Shown here piece by piece: positions 55,709 to 64,000 of a stretch of DNA of 64,000 bases. The notes beneath the pieces are model-generated. The model was not told the origin of the DNA, searched no databases, and saw nothing but the letters and a program-made list of their open reading frames with translations. Each line of letters starts with the position of its first letter. Within the stretch, counting starts at the first letter, position 1. Origin of the DNA: Maribacter dokdonensis DSW-8 (lineage in GTDB: Bacteria; Bacteroidota; Bacteroidia; Flavobacteriales; Flavobacteriaceae); NCBI RefSeq assembly GCF_001447995.1, contig NZ_LDPE01000001.1, positions 1,674,001 to 1,738,000 of the forward strand, given 5' to 3'. Made by a program: the position numbers and the translations under genes.

Positions 55709-56152
55709 ATGAAATCCTTATTAACAAAAGAAGCTTACGAAGAAATTAATCAAAGAATTGATCTTCTAACCCAAAACTCAGAAAAAGGATGGGGTAAAAT
55801 GAGCGTTGGTCAAATGTGTTGGCACTGTCAATACCCACTGCAACTGGCTATAAAAAACAAACCTAACAATTCAAAAGGAAATTGGTTCATAAAGACTTTC
55901 TTCAAAAAATCATTGTACAATGACAAACCGTGGAGAAAAAATATGCCTACAGCTCCACAATTAAAAGCTAAGGAAGATAAAGACTTTGAAACGGAGCATA
56001 AACTATTAAAAAAATTAGTGAGCGATTTTTATGCCGTAAGAGACAGAGAAGAATGGCACCCACACCCAGCTTTTGGTACTTTTACAAAAGAACAGTGGGG
56101 TCAAGTTCAATACAAACACCTTGACCATCATTTAAAGCAGTTTGGAGTATAA
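55709..56152 (+). CDS. DUF1569-domain protein (DinB-like)
   Basis: This 147-residue soluble protein matches DUF1569, a four-helix-bundle family related to DinB/YfiT metal-binding proteins. Possible metal ligands are His and Cys in MCWHCQYPLQL (about residue 37) and the histidines in KHLDHHLKQFGV at the C-terminus. WHPHPAFGTFTKEQWG is the typical family block. The function is not known; a thiol-transferase role is suggested for relatives. Confidence 0.82.
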   Translation: MKSLLTKEAYEEINQRIDLLTQNSEKGWGKMSVGQMCWHCQYPLQLAIKNKPNNSKGNWFIKTFFKKSLYNDKPWRKNMPTAPQLKAKEDKDFETEHKLLKKLVSDFYAVRDREEWHPHPAFGTFTKEQWGQVQYKHLDHHLKQFGV

Positions 56153-56252
56153 CTTGGTTGTTGAATAGAAACAAAATCAAGTTCAAAAAGACTTCATACT
56201 TTGTTCTCTTTACCCTTTACCCTTTACTCTATTCCAACTTTGTACTTCCACC
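56153..56252. repeat. Intergenic spacer with TTTACCC-type heptamers
   Basis: This spacer lies between convergent genes. Three heptamers run in register, TTTACCC, TTTACCC and TTTACTC (56209-56229), flanked by related ACTTTGT words at about 56198-56204 and 56237-56243. They share the 7-bp period of the cluster at 35-152 but differ in sequence. No terminator hairpin or gene is visible. Confidence 0.6.
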
Positions 56253-57608
56253 TTAACTCAACAACCCGTGCAATTTGTTTAAATCGAATCCGCCATAATT
56301 ACCTGAACTCATTAATAACAGCGTATTATCCTTGTAAGATTGTGTTTCTAAATAATCATGAAATGATTTGGCGTCCGTAAAGATTTTTAAATCGTTGCGT
56401 TGAAATGCTTCTGATATTTGATCAGCGGTCACCGCCTCTAATTTCTTTATGGCCACAGATTCTGGCAAGAAGAAAATGACCGCTTCATCTGCAGCATCTA
56501 AGGCGCCCTTATATTCCTTTAAAAATTCTGGATTAAAACTGCTGTAAGTATGTAATTCCAAACAAGCTGTCAGTTTTCTATTTGGGTATTGTTCTTTAAC
56601 TGCTCTGGTAGTTGCCGCAACTTTACTTGGTGAATGTGCAAAATCTTTATACGCTATACTGGTTGCTCCTTCTGCAATTTTCTCCAATCTTTTAGATGCG
56701 CCTTTAAAAGTAGCTATGGCCTCATAAAAATCTTCCTCATCTACTCCCATATTCTGGCAAATCCATTTTGCCCCCGCTAAGTTGCTTAAATTATGTTTAC
56801 CAAAAACCTCAATTGGCATTGGTCCCTCATTAGTTTCTAAAAGGGTTTCTCCGTCTTCTACAGTATATTCTGGTGTGGAATATGGTAATTTTCTAATGGC
56901 ATTTTCAGAGGACTCTACTACATCTGTTACAGTATCATCTTCAACATTATAAGTAATAGAACCACCGTTTACAATACTATCTACAAATATTTTAAACTGC
57001 TCTACATAATTTTCAAAAGTTGGAAATACATTAATATGATCCCAGGCAATTCCACTTAGTAAAGCAATATTAGGTTGATACAGATGAAATTTAGGTCGCC
57101 TATCTATTGGAGATGACAGGTATTCATCGCCTTCTAAAACGATAAAATCATTATCCTCTGTTAAATGCACCATGCGATCAAAACCATCTAATTGTGCACC
57201 TACCATATAATCCACATCAATATCATGAAAATTAAGTACATGCAAGATCATTGAGGTAATAGTGGTTTTACCATGACTACCACCAATTACTACCCTAGTT
57301 TTATTTTTAGATTGTTCATATAAAAATTCAGGATAAGAATAAATGGTAATTCCTAAATCTTGGGCTTTCAACAATTCAGGATTATCTGCTTTTGCATGCA
57401 TACCAAGTACAATTGCATCTAGATCCGTTTTGATTTTTTCAGGAAACCAACCAAATTCATCAGGTAATAATCCCTTGGCATCCAATCTAGATTTAGAAGG
57501 TTCAAAAATGACATCATCACTTCCTGTAATAATGTATCCTTTATGTTCCAAGGCCAACGCTAAGTTATGCATGGCACTTCCTCCTATCGCAATAAAATGT
57601 ATTCGCAT
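56253..57608 (-). CDS. Mur ligase family protein, Mpl/MurC-like
   Basis: This 451-residue ligase resembles UDP-N-acetylmuramate:L-alanyl-gamma-D-glutamyl-meso-DAP ligase (Mpl), which reuses cell-wall peptides, and MurC. The N-terminal Rossmann domain is HFIAIGGSAMHNLALALEHK. The ATP P-loop is GGSHGKTTITSMI (about 108-120), the central Mg motif is VLEGDEYLSSPIDRRPKFHL, and the C-terminal domain contains KRLEKIAEGATSIAYKDFAHSP-type substrate residues (DFAHSP). A TATCTTTG box (complement of 57626-57633) lies 17 nt upstream of the ATG. I favour Mpl because of GSDDVIFEPS and the DEY motif, but the substrate cannot be proved. Confidence 0.85.
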   Translation of the reverse strand: MRIHFIAIGGSAMHNLALALEHKGYIITGSDDVIFEPSKSRLDAKGLLPDEFGWFPEKIKTDLDAIVLGMHAKADNPELLKAQDLGITIYSYPEFLYEQSKNKTRVVIGGSHGKTTITSMILHVLNFHDIDVDYMVGAQLDGFDRMVHLTEDNDFIVLEGDEYLSSPIDRRPKFHLYQPNIALLSGIAWDHINVFPTFENYVEQFKIFVDSIVNGGSITYNVEDDTVTDVVESSENAIRKLPYSTPEYTVEDGETLLETNEGPMPIEVFGKHNLSNLAGAKWICQNMGVDEEDFYEAIATFKGASKRLEKIAEGATSIAYKDFAHSPSKVAATTRAVKEQYPNRKLTACLELHTYSSFNPEFLKEYKGALDAADEAVIFFLPESVAIKKLEAVTADQISEAFQRNDLKIFTDAKSFHDYLETQSYKDNTLLLMSSGNYGGFDLNKLHGLLS

Positions 57609-57625
57609 TCCAAAATTTTAGGTGG

Positions 57626-57633
57626 CAAAGATA
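57626..57633 (-). promoter_or_regulatory. -7 box of the mpl-like gene
   Basis: On the minus strand TATCTTTG matches TAnnTTTG perfectly and would give a leader of about 12 nt. A -33 TTG at the right spacing is not clear. Confidence 0.4.
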
Positions 57634-57803
57634 CGTATTGTCCAATTAAATCTATGGAATACCTACAAGCTAAGGTCAACGGTTACATGTGAAAAGTGTG
57701 ATTGCATATCGATGAAATACACATAATTTTAACACTTTCTAACAATTTTAGTAGTATTCACCTTACATTTTAAGTGTTTTACAACAAATAATTTCCTACA
57801 TAT

Positions 57804-57869
57804 ATGAACAAAAATACCTTAGCAGTTATCAAAAACATATTCAGCAACCAACCCCCTGTGAATGAATAA
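57804..57869 (+). CDS. Possible 21-residue leader ORF upstream of the type B cargo gene
   Basis: An ATG-started ORF of 21 codons (MNKNTLAVIKNIFSNQPPVN, then E) ends 8 nt inside the following gene, so it overlaps that gene's start in another frame. Such an overlap would allow translational coupling. There is no homology evidence, and at this length chance is a serious alternative. Confidence 0.15.
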   Translation: MNKNTLAVIKNIFSNQPPVNE

Positions 57870-60714
57870 CCTAAAATTCAAGCTCTTAACATTTCTGTTT
57901 TTCTTGACCGGCATTCTAAGCCAAGTTCAAGCTCAATGCGCCGGTGAAAATGCAACTGTTGAAGTTTGTGAGAAAGACGCTGACGTTGCTAATCGTAATT
58001 TTGATTTATTTTCTAGATTAGGTGGCACACCTACTTCTGGTGGTACATGGGCAACCAACAACCCCGAAAATTTTTATGCCCTAAACCAAAATACGGGTAT
58101 CGTAGACCTTTGGCGAATTAATAATTATGGCACCCATTCTTTTGTTTACACCAATGCGGATTGTAACCAAAGTGCAACGCTAACCATTGTTCTTGGAGGA
58201 TACCCCGGCGAAGATAATATAGATGGTAGCGCTAATGCGTGTGGTGATGACAGTAGTGTAAACTTACATGGTTTTCTAGGCAGTAATGTAGACGGTAAAG
58301 TACAAGATTTTAATGGCTTGTGGGAAGAAGACCCTGCAACTTTTACCGGTCAATTAAATGAAAATTTATTCAATGCAAGAGAAGCAGGACCCGGAATATA
58401 CAATTTTACGTATACGGTACCTGATGTAAATGGTTGTTCAGGAAGAACCTCAACAGTAATATTAGAGGTGCATCCACCACCAAATGCAGGTACGGCTCCC
58501 GTTCTAACCTTTTGTGCAGGAGATGATCTATCGGCTTACACCGCATTTGATCTTAGCGAACATTTAATAGGCGAAGACCCTAACGGCACCTGGACAGAAA
58601 ATGGAACCAACCAATTAAGTGACCTTAATGATACTATCATTAATATTGAAGAAATATATAACAATTTTGGATATGGAGATTTTACCTTCAATTACACCGT
58701 TTTCCCCAGCCATCCGGTTTGTGAAAAAAGAGTGTCTGAAGTAAGCATAAGAATATTACCAATATTAGATGGCACAATTGCTGCCGATGATATCTGTGTA
58801 GGGGAAAGCTATGTTGTTGAACTAGCTTATGACAATACGCTTTTACACAATGGCGATTTTATACTACAGTATCTCGTTAACAATGACGTAGGTGAATCGC
58901 CAACAACTTTGATTGACGGCAATGGAAGTTTTGTAATTGACCAAGGTTTGGTGCCTCTAAATGAAGAGGTTTCCTTAGAAGTTATTGGTATAAGAAGTGT
59001 AACGCCTCCCCGAGATGTTTGCCCAAGAGTTATAGTACCACCTACCACTTTTTTAGTAACAAGTTCAGATATTACTGCTGAAAATATATGCATACAGACA
59101 GAAAATACCATTCAAATTATTGAAATTCTTGATGCAGACGGCAATTTTGCAACTGGCAACTTCTCTACGACGTACGCATTGACAACTCCTGATGGAAGTA
59201 CCACAAGTTCTCCAACATTTGAGCTTGAATTCACCAATGGTAATGCCTCATTTATAGTGCCTGAGAGTAATTTCACTTTGGACGGGGAATACACTATTAG
59301 ACCTACTATTTCAGGCATTTACGCAACAAGTTGCCCATTGGTAGATACTTTTACAGTTACCCCTTTACCCAACGCCATTCAACTGGACCTCATTGTAGAT
59401 AACAGTTGTGATGCAACACAAATAGATGTTTTGGTAGATGCACCAACGCTACCCAATGGCACATATACGATAACCTATGATGTTACCGAATTAGGTTCCA
59501 ACACCGTACTAACCACGAATACGATCAACTTTACAGGTGGTACTGCCGCCTATCAAATAGACGTTGATGCCTTACCTACCGGTAATTATACCGCAAGTGT
59601 ACGCAGTATTCAAAACGATACCACCCCTTGCCGATTGGACTTTGAGTTCGAAGAGACCGAAAATTTTTCCCGCGGAGGTGTTCCAGATGCCCCACAAGCC
59701 ATTGCCAACCAGATATTCTGTACTAGCGAATATCCTGATGGAGCCACATTAATAGATATTGAGGTTACAGCAGATGGAGATGTATTGTTCTATGATACCG
59801 AAACGGACAATAACATTCTGCCCATTTCCACGGCACTGGTAGATGGTGAAGATTATTATGTGACCAATAGTGATCCACTCACCAATTGCGAAGGTACCGA
59901 TCGGGTTCAAATTACGGTAAGCTTTAGTAATCCCGATGCCCCAACGGCAAGTACGGTTAATCCGCTATTTTGTGCGGAAACGAATGCGACCCTTTCCAAC
60001 ATATCTATTGATATTACCGCAGGTAGTTCTATTGCTTGGTTTGATGCCGCTACCGGTGGAAGTGAATTAGCAACATCAACTATTTTGGTTGACAATCAAT
60101 CTTACTTTGCAGCCACTAACAGTAACGGTTGTAACAGTTCCGATCGTTTAGAAATAATCCCTACAGTGATTACTGTTACCCCAACATCTTTAACTTCAGA
60201 TATGTTACAGGTCTGTGGACTGGATAATCCGACCGTAACAGACTTAAGATCATTAGAAAATGAAGCCGACTATGAAGTACGTTGGTTTATTACCGAAAAC
60301 GGCGGTTCGCCACTACAAGATGACGACTCGTTACTAGAAAATACCACGTACTACGCAGAAAATTATGATCCACTTACCGGATGCTCTGCTGCAACAAGGG
60401 TTCCAGTTACCATAGATTTCAGTGATTGTGACCCCGAAAATTATGATTTTTTCATCCCGGACGGATTCTCACCGAATGCCGATGGCAAAAACGATACTTT
60501 CTTTATTCCTAATATAGAAACCATATTCCCCAATTTCACATTAGAAATATTGAACAGGTACGGCTCCACATTATTTAAAGGTGATATTTCCAATCCTGCC
60601 TGGGATGGTAGCAACAGATCGTCAACAGCACCTAACGGGGTATATTTCTACATTATTAACTATAACAAAGGTAATGCCGCACCTATTCAAGGGCGTCTAT
60701 ACTTAAACAGATAA
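57862..60714 (+). CDS. T9SS type B surface protein (gliding-motility-associated C-terminal domain)
   Basis: This 950-residue secreted protein has the signal MNNLKFKLLTFLFFLTGILS and carries the type B sorting domain of the type IX secretion system at its end (about residues 862-950: NYDFFIPDGFSPNADGKNDT, TLEILNRYGSTLFKG, WDGSNRSSTAPNGVYFYIIN). Between them lie several beta-sandwich modules. Residues about 610-860 hold three related repeats with the frame FC...LSNISIDITAGSSIAWFD, GG, L-T-LVD-YYA, GC-S-R. Cysteine pairs in each repeat suggest disulfides. The next two genes encode a PorP/SprF barrel and a PorE-like OmpA protein, so the three probably form a dedicated export and anchoring unit. 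The ligand or adhesion partner is unknown. Confidence 0.9.
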   Translation: MNNLKFKLLTFLFFLTGILSQVQAQCAGENATVEVCEKDADVANRNFDLFSRLGGTPTSGGTWATNNPENFYALNQNTGIVDLWRINNYGTHSFVYTNADCNQSATLTIVLGGYPGEDNIDGSANACGDDSSVNLHGFLGSNVDGKVQDFNGLWEEDPATFTGQLNENLFNAREAGPGIYNFTYTVPDVNGCSGRTSTVILEVHPPPNAGTAPVLTFCAGDDLSAYTAFDLSEHLIGEDPNGTWTENGTNQLSDLNDTIINIEEIYNNFGYGDFTFNYTVFPSHPVCEKRVSEVSIRILPILDGTIAADDICVGESYVVELAYDNTLLHNGDFILQYLVNNDVGESPTTLIDGNGSFVIDQGLVPLNEEVSLEVIGIRSVTPPRDVCPRVIVPPTTFLVTSSDITAENICIQTENTIQIIEILDADGNFATGNFSTTYALTTPDGSTTSSPTFELEFTNGNASFIVPESNFTLDGEYTIRPTISGIYATSCPLVDTFTVTPLPNAIQLDLIVDNSCDATQIDVLVDAPTLPNGTYTITYDVTELGSNTVLTTNTINFTGGTAAYQIDVDALPTGNYTASVRSIQNDTTPCRLDFEFEETENFSRGGVPDAPQAIANQIFCTSEYPDGATLIDIEVTADGDVLFYDTETDNNILPISTALVDGEDYYVTNSDPLTNCEGTDRVQITVSFSNPDAPTASTVNPLFCAETNATLSNISIDITAGSSIAWFDAATGGSELATSTILVDNQSYFAATNSNGCNSSDRLEIIPTVITVTPTSLTSDMLQVCGLDNPTVTDLRSLENEADYEVRWFITENGGSPLQDDDSLLENTTYYAENYDPLTGCSAATRVPVTIDFSDCDPENYDFFIPDGFSPNADGKNDTFFIPNIETIFPNFTLEILNRYGSTLFKGDISNPAWDGSNRSSTAPNGVYFYIINYNKGNAAPIQGRLYLNR

Positions 60715-60717
60715 CCC

Positions 60718-61671
60718 ATGCACAAAAAAATTACAAACACAACTTGGGGCATCTGCATAGTTATGCTTCTGTTTTTAATAAAACTGCAAGGTCAACAAGA
60801 TCCGCAATATACCCAATACATGTACAACATGAACGTGGTAAACCCTGCATATACCACCAATGAACCAGGAATGCTGAATTTTGGTACGTTATACAGGACC
60901 CAATGGGAAAATGCGGTAGGCGCACCAAAAACCCTAACCTTCTTTGCCCATGCACCGCTATCTAAAAAAATTGAAATGGGCACCTCTATAATATCAGATG
61001 ATATAGGAGACGGATCTTTAAAGGAAAACAATATCTATGTAGATTTTGCCTACATTTTGAAACTCGATGAAAAGAGCAATTTAAGCTTAGGATTAAAAGG
61101 AGGTATTACCACATTTGAAACCAATTTCAATGGTTTTAGGTTACCAGAAGTACAAGATGATCCAGCATTCAATGAAAACCTTAATAATACCTACCCTAAT
61201 ATTGGCATTGGAGCTTTTTATAATCGTGACAAGTTTTATGCCGGTCTGTCCATACCCAATTTACTAACATCTAAACATATTGAAAATAAAGATGGTATTA
61301 CACGTTTGGGCGCAGAAGCGATTCATCTTTTTGGAATGGCCGGTTATGTGTTTGACGCAAATTCCAATTTAAAATTTAAACCATCTATTTTAACAAAAAT
61401 GGTATCCGGCGCACCTGTAACAGCAGATTTTTCGTTCAACGCGCTGTTCAATCACCGTTTAGAAGGAGGAATTTCTTATAGAACAGATGACTCAGTAAGT
61501 GTCATGTTCAATATTTCCATAATACCCTCACTACGTATAGGTTATGCTTATGACTATACCTTATCAAATTTAGGGGCATTCAATAATGGCTCACATGAAA
61601 TATTTGTATTGTTCAACTTAGACCTTTGGGGACTTAAAAAGGGCTATGATAAATCTCCTAGATTCTACTAA
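60718..61671 (+). CDS. PorP/SprF-family type IX secretion membrane protein
   Basis: This 317-residue outer-membrane beta-barrel of the PorP/SprF family has the signal sequence TTWGICIVMLLFLIKLQG and the hallmark start of the mature protein, QQDPQYTQYMYNMNVVNPAY. It continues with FGTLYRTQWENAVGAPKTLT. Such proteins serve as outer-membrane partners for type B cargo. It starts 3 bp after the cargo gene and ends 1 bp before the OmpA gene, indicating one transcript. It is a paralogue type, not necessarily the core PorP of the secretion machine. Confidence 0.95.
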   Translation: MHKKITNTTWGICIVMLLFLIKLQGQQDPQYTQYMYNMNVVNPAYTTNEPGMLNFGTLYRTQWENAVGAPKTLTFFAHAPLSKKIEMGTSIISDDIGDGSLKENNIYVDFAYILKLDEKSNLSLGLKGGITTFETNFNGFRLPEVQDDPAFNENLNNTYPNIGIGAFYNRDKFYAGLSIPNLLTSKHIENKDGITRLGAEAIHLFGMAGYVFDANSNLKFKPSILTKMVSGAPVTADFSFNALFNHRLEGGISYRTDDSVSVMFNISIIPSLRIGYAYDYTLSNLGAFNNGSHEIFVLFNLDLWGLKKGYDKSPRFY

Positions 61672-61672
61672 T

Positions 61673-63847
61673 ATGAAAAAAATACAATTATACTTCATCA
61701 TTTGTATCGGCATTTTTCAAACAGCTTGGTCTCAACAAGACTTAAAACGTGCCAATGATCTGTTTACCAAAGCCCACTACGCAGATGCCATTTCCTTGTA
61801 CGAAGCTGCCCTGCCCAATAATAAAAATAGTGAGGTTATTAAAAATTTGGCAGATAGCTACTACCATACCTTTGACCTTAAGGCTGCTGCACGTTGGTAC
61901 CGTTACTTAATTTCAAATTATGGTGAAAAGGTTAACGAGCAGTATTATTTTAAGCTAAGCCAGTCATTAAAAGCTATTGGCGAATATGAAGAAGCAAATA
62001 ATGTTCTGACCGATTTTTACACCAAGGAAAGCAAGCTAGAACATCTAGAGAAGTTAAAACAAGATATTGCATATCTAGAAAATGTAAGTGCCATTGGTGA
62101 TCGCTTTACCATTGAAAACAGTAATTTAAATACTACGACATCAGAATTTGGGGCAATGCAAATTGGCAATGCTATTTGGTATACCGCAACACAGAAAAAA
62201 AACAATCAAAAAACCTATAGGTGGAATAATCAAAATTATTTGGATATCTACACCCATGCCATTGACAAGGAACATTTAGGGGATAGCATTAGTATAAGTT
62301 TATCCAATACGATAAATACCAAATTACATGAAGGATCTTTTACTGTCAATCCTGATGGAAAAACCATGTACTTTACCCGCAACAATTATAAGAATGGAAA
62401 ACGAAAGACAAATGATGAAAAGGTTTCAAATTTAAAGATTTACAGTGCTCAATTATTGGACGGGGAATGGAAAAATATTACTGAATTACCTTTTAACAGT
62501 GATGACTTTTCAAATGAACACCCTGCTATTAATAAAGAAGGTTCCAAGTTATTTTTCTCTTCGGACAGACCTGGCGGTTATGGTTCTTTTGATATTTACG
62601 TTGTGAATCTGCAGGATGATAATTCATTTAGCACACCAGTTAATTTAGGCAGTATTATTAATACGGATAAGAAAGAACAGTTTCCCTTTATTGCCAGTGA
62701 TGGCACCCTCTACTTTTCATCTAACGGGCACCCGGGTTTTGGGCTTTTAGATGTATTTATATCTATAAACGAAAAGGGTATTTTTCAAAAACCTGACAAC
62801 TTAGGCTTACCCGTAAATAGTGGTTATGATGATTTTGCATATATTCTAAATGGTGATGGCAATTCTGGCTATTTTGCGAGCAATAGACCTACAGGTAAAG
62901 GAAGCGATGACATCTATAGTTTTAAAGAAACCAAAGAATTAAAGATAGAGGACTGCCAGCAATTTATTACGGGCATTATAACCGACCGCACTACCCTACA
63001 GCCTTTAATAGATGTTACCGTTGATTTATTGGATAGCGAAAATCAGATCATTGAATCCCGCATTACAGCAGAGGACGGTGCGTTCAAATTCAATATTGAC
63101 TGTGAGGCTATGTATACCGTAAAAGCTTCAAAAGCTGAATATGAAGGTAATTCAAAAAATATTGGTAGTTCAAAGAAAAGAAATGCCGAACATGATGCAT
63201 CAATGGATCTTTACTCCGTTCATGAAAAGCAAAAGGCAGCCGCTTTGGCTCTGCAAAAGAAACAAGAAGCTGAAAAATTACGTGCGGAACAATTGGCAAT
63301 CAAAAAATTAGAAGATGAGAAAAAAGCCCAATTAATGGCAGAAAAACAAGCCAAGGAAAAAGCTGAACGCTTGGAGCAAGAGAGAATCATTGAAAAAGCA
63401 AAAACAGAAAAAGCCTTGGTGAAGAAAATTGAAGATGCCATAAAGACCGAAGAAGCTTTGGTCAAAGAAACCGACCGAACAATTATAAAAACAGAAGAAA
63501 TTCATTTTGATTATAGTCTTTGGTATTTAAGAAGAGAATCTCGAGAACGCTTACAGACGGTGATTGAAGTAATGAAAGAAAACCCAGGCATTATAATTGA
63601 AATTGGCACGCATACAGATATTAGGGGAAATAGCATATACAATAAAGACCTATCTCAAAAACGCGCAGATTCTGCAAGGGATTATTTAGTTAAAAATGGT
63701 ATTGCATCTGCCAGGATAGTATCTAAAGGTTACGGCGAATCAAAACCCATTGTGGTTTGCGCCACTGAAAGCGCGTGCTCAGAAGAAGATCATGAATGGA
63801 ACCGAAGATGCGAATTTGTGGTTATAGGATGGGACTATACCCAATAG
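61673..63847 (+). CDS. PorE-like OmpA-family peptidoglycan-binding protein
   Basis: This 724-residue protein has the signal MKKIQLYFIICIGIFQTAWS; I preferred the ATG at 61673 to one at 61646 that overlaps the porP gene. Residues about 24-115 are TPR-like, about 185-425 contain WD40/PD40-type beta-propeller repeats (KLFFSSDRPGGYGSFDIYVV, LYFSSNGHPGFGLLDVFI), and about 435-520 form a carboxypeptidase-regulatory or CNA-B-like domain. Residues about 525-620 form a Lys/Glu/Ala-rich coiled coil. The OmpA C-terminal domain covers about 620-720 (IEIGTHTDIRGNSIYNKDLS, QKRADSARDYLVKNGI). This order matches PorE, which ties the type IX system or its barrel to peptidoglycan. Confidence 0.92.
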   Translation: MKKIQLYFIICIGIFQTAWSQQDLKRANDLFTKAHYADAISLYEAALPNNKNSEVIKNLADSYYHTFDLKAAARWYRYLISNYGEKVNEQYYFKLSQSLKAIGEYEEANNVLTDFYTKESKLEHLEKLKQDIAYLENVSAIGDRFTIENSNLNTTTSEFGAMQIGNAIWYTATQKKNNQKTYRWNNQNYLDIYTHAIDKEHLGDSISISLSNTINTKLHEGSFTVNPDGKTMYFTRNNYKNGKRKTNDEKVSNLKIYSAQLLDGEWKNITELPFNSDDFSNEHPAINKEGSKLFFSSDRPGGYGSFDIYVVNLQDDNSFSTPVNLGSIINTDKKEQFPFIASDGTLYFSSNGHPGFGLLDVFISINEKGIFQKPDNLGLPVNSGYDDFAYILNGDGNSGYFASNRPTGKGSDDIYSFKETKELKIEDCQQFITGIITDRTTLQPLIDVTVDLLDSENQIIESRITAEDGAFKFNIDCEAMYTVKASKAEYEGNSKNIGSSKKRNAEHDASMDLYSVHEKQKAAALALQKKQEAEKLRAEQLAIKKLEDEKKAQLMAEKQAKEKAERLEQERIIEKAKTEKALVKKIEDAIKTEEALVKETDRTIIKTEEIHFDYSLWYLRRESRERLQTVIEVMKENPGIIIEIGTHTDIRGNSIYNKDLSQKRADSARDYLVKNGIASARIVSKGYGESKPIVVCATESACSEEDHEWNRRCEFVVIGWDYTQ

Positions 63848-63934
63848 TCATAATTAAAATCTGATCCAATTTTTCAATTCCAACATTTACAATTGAAATT
63901 GATTCATGTATCTTTAAGTGCTAAAACTTAAATT

Positions 63935-64000
63935 ATGAATCTAAACCTTGCAGATATCAAACCTGTAGAAATAATGCCAGGATTTCATGGTAAATTAATT
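63935..64000 (+). CDS. Start of a probable cupin-domain protein (cut by window end)
   Basis: An open frame begins at the ATG at 63935 and encodes MNLNLADIKPVEIMPGFHGK then LI before the sequence ends. The words IMPGFHGKLI resemble the N-terminus of small flavobacterial cupin proteins as I recall them. A TATCTTTA box at 63909-63916 is a possible -7 element. Only 22 codons are visible, so both identity and reality need the next bases. Confidence 0.4.
   Translation, partial: MNLNLADIKPVEIMPGFHGKLI

Noticed and set aside
56209..56229. Telomere-like TTTACCC repeat
   Set aside because: Only two and a half copies in a bacterial intergenic spacer; no linear-end features.
57609..57861. tRNA or small RNA gene in the mpl-cargo intergenic region
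   Set aside because: No cloverleaf or T-loop consensus is visible; only the mpl -7 box and a doubtful short ORF.

Overview
The window is chromosomal DNA of a member of the Bacteroidota, most likely a marine Flavobacteriaceae (Maribacter/Zobellia-like is a guess). Evidence: low GC, SusC/SusD and FecR/TonB-receptor pairs, type IX secretion genes (PorP/SprF, type B C-terminal sorting domain, PorE-like OmpA protein), almost no Shine-Dalgarno sequences, Bacteroidetes-type TAnnTTTG promoter boxes, and no tuf gene between fusA and rpsJ. Most of the window is ordinary core genome. I see no phage, insertion sequence, CRISPR array, tRNA or rRNA.

Layout. 1-3628: heptamer-repeat intergenic DNA, then a FecR-type anti-sigma factor overlapping a signal-transducing TonB-dependent receptor. 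3631-8365: argS (minus), a small unknown protein coupled to an SDR/DUF2867 protein, and an LpxL-type acyltransferase. 8362-11655 (minus): a periplasmic molybdenum hydroxylase of the isoquinoline 1-oxidoreductase type with its 2Fe-2S subunit and a di-heme cytochrome c. 11762-13625 (minus): two guanidino-group-modifying enzymes (CtlX and a DDAH/arginine deiminase-family protein). 13718-19299 (minus): citrate synthase, a glycogen-synthase-like glycosyltransferase, enolase and carA. 19395-36506 (minus): one 32-gene str/S10/spc/alpha ribosomal superoperon from rpsL to rplQ, including two genes under 60 codons (rpmJ, rpmD), fusA, secY, infA and rpoA. 36907-46186 (plus): SusC, SusD, a small lipoprotein and a large FG-GAP/ASPIC lipoprotein. 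46249-49964: a secreted unknown, rlmB, a rhomboid protease and rarA. 49961-55651 (minus): secreted unknowns, a DUF5723 beta-barrel protein with a partner lipoprotein, YjjG, a polysaccharide-deacetylase-like protein and radC. 55709-57608: a DUF1569 protein and an Mpl-type Mur ligase. 57862-63847 (plus): a three-gene type IX cluster. 63935 onward: start of a probable cupin gene cut by the window edge.

How the parts work together. The superoperon supplies most ribosomal proteins from one strong rpsL promoter. Its few wide intergenic gaps (before rplC, rpsH, rpsD and rplQ) each hold RNA-hairpin potential, and the one before rplC contains a terminator-shaped hairpin, so internal attenuation or autoregulation is the best candidate for undescribed biology here. 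The SusCD block and the FecR receptor are outer-membrane uptake modules with no adjacent degradative enzymes. The last cluster pairs a T9SS type B cargo with PorP- and PorE-like proteins that probably anchor it on the surface.

Other signals worth checking: a palindrome over the gltA promoter; TAnnTTT(G/A) boxes exactly 4 nt before the ATG of rlmB, rarA and radC, suggesting leaderless mRNAs; convergent genes with touching or overlapping stop codons; heptamer repeats at two intergenic sites; and a deacetylase-like protein that seems to have lost several family histidines.
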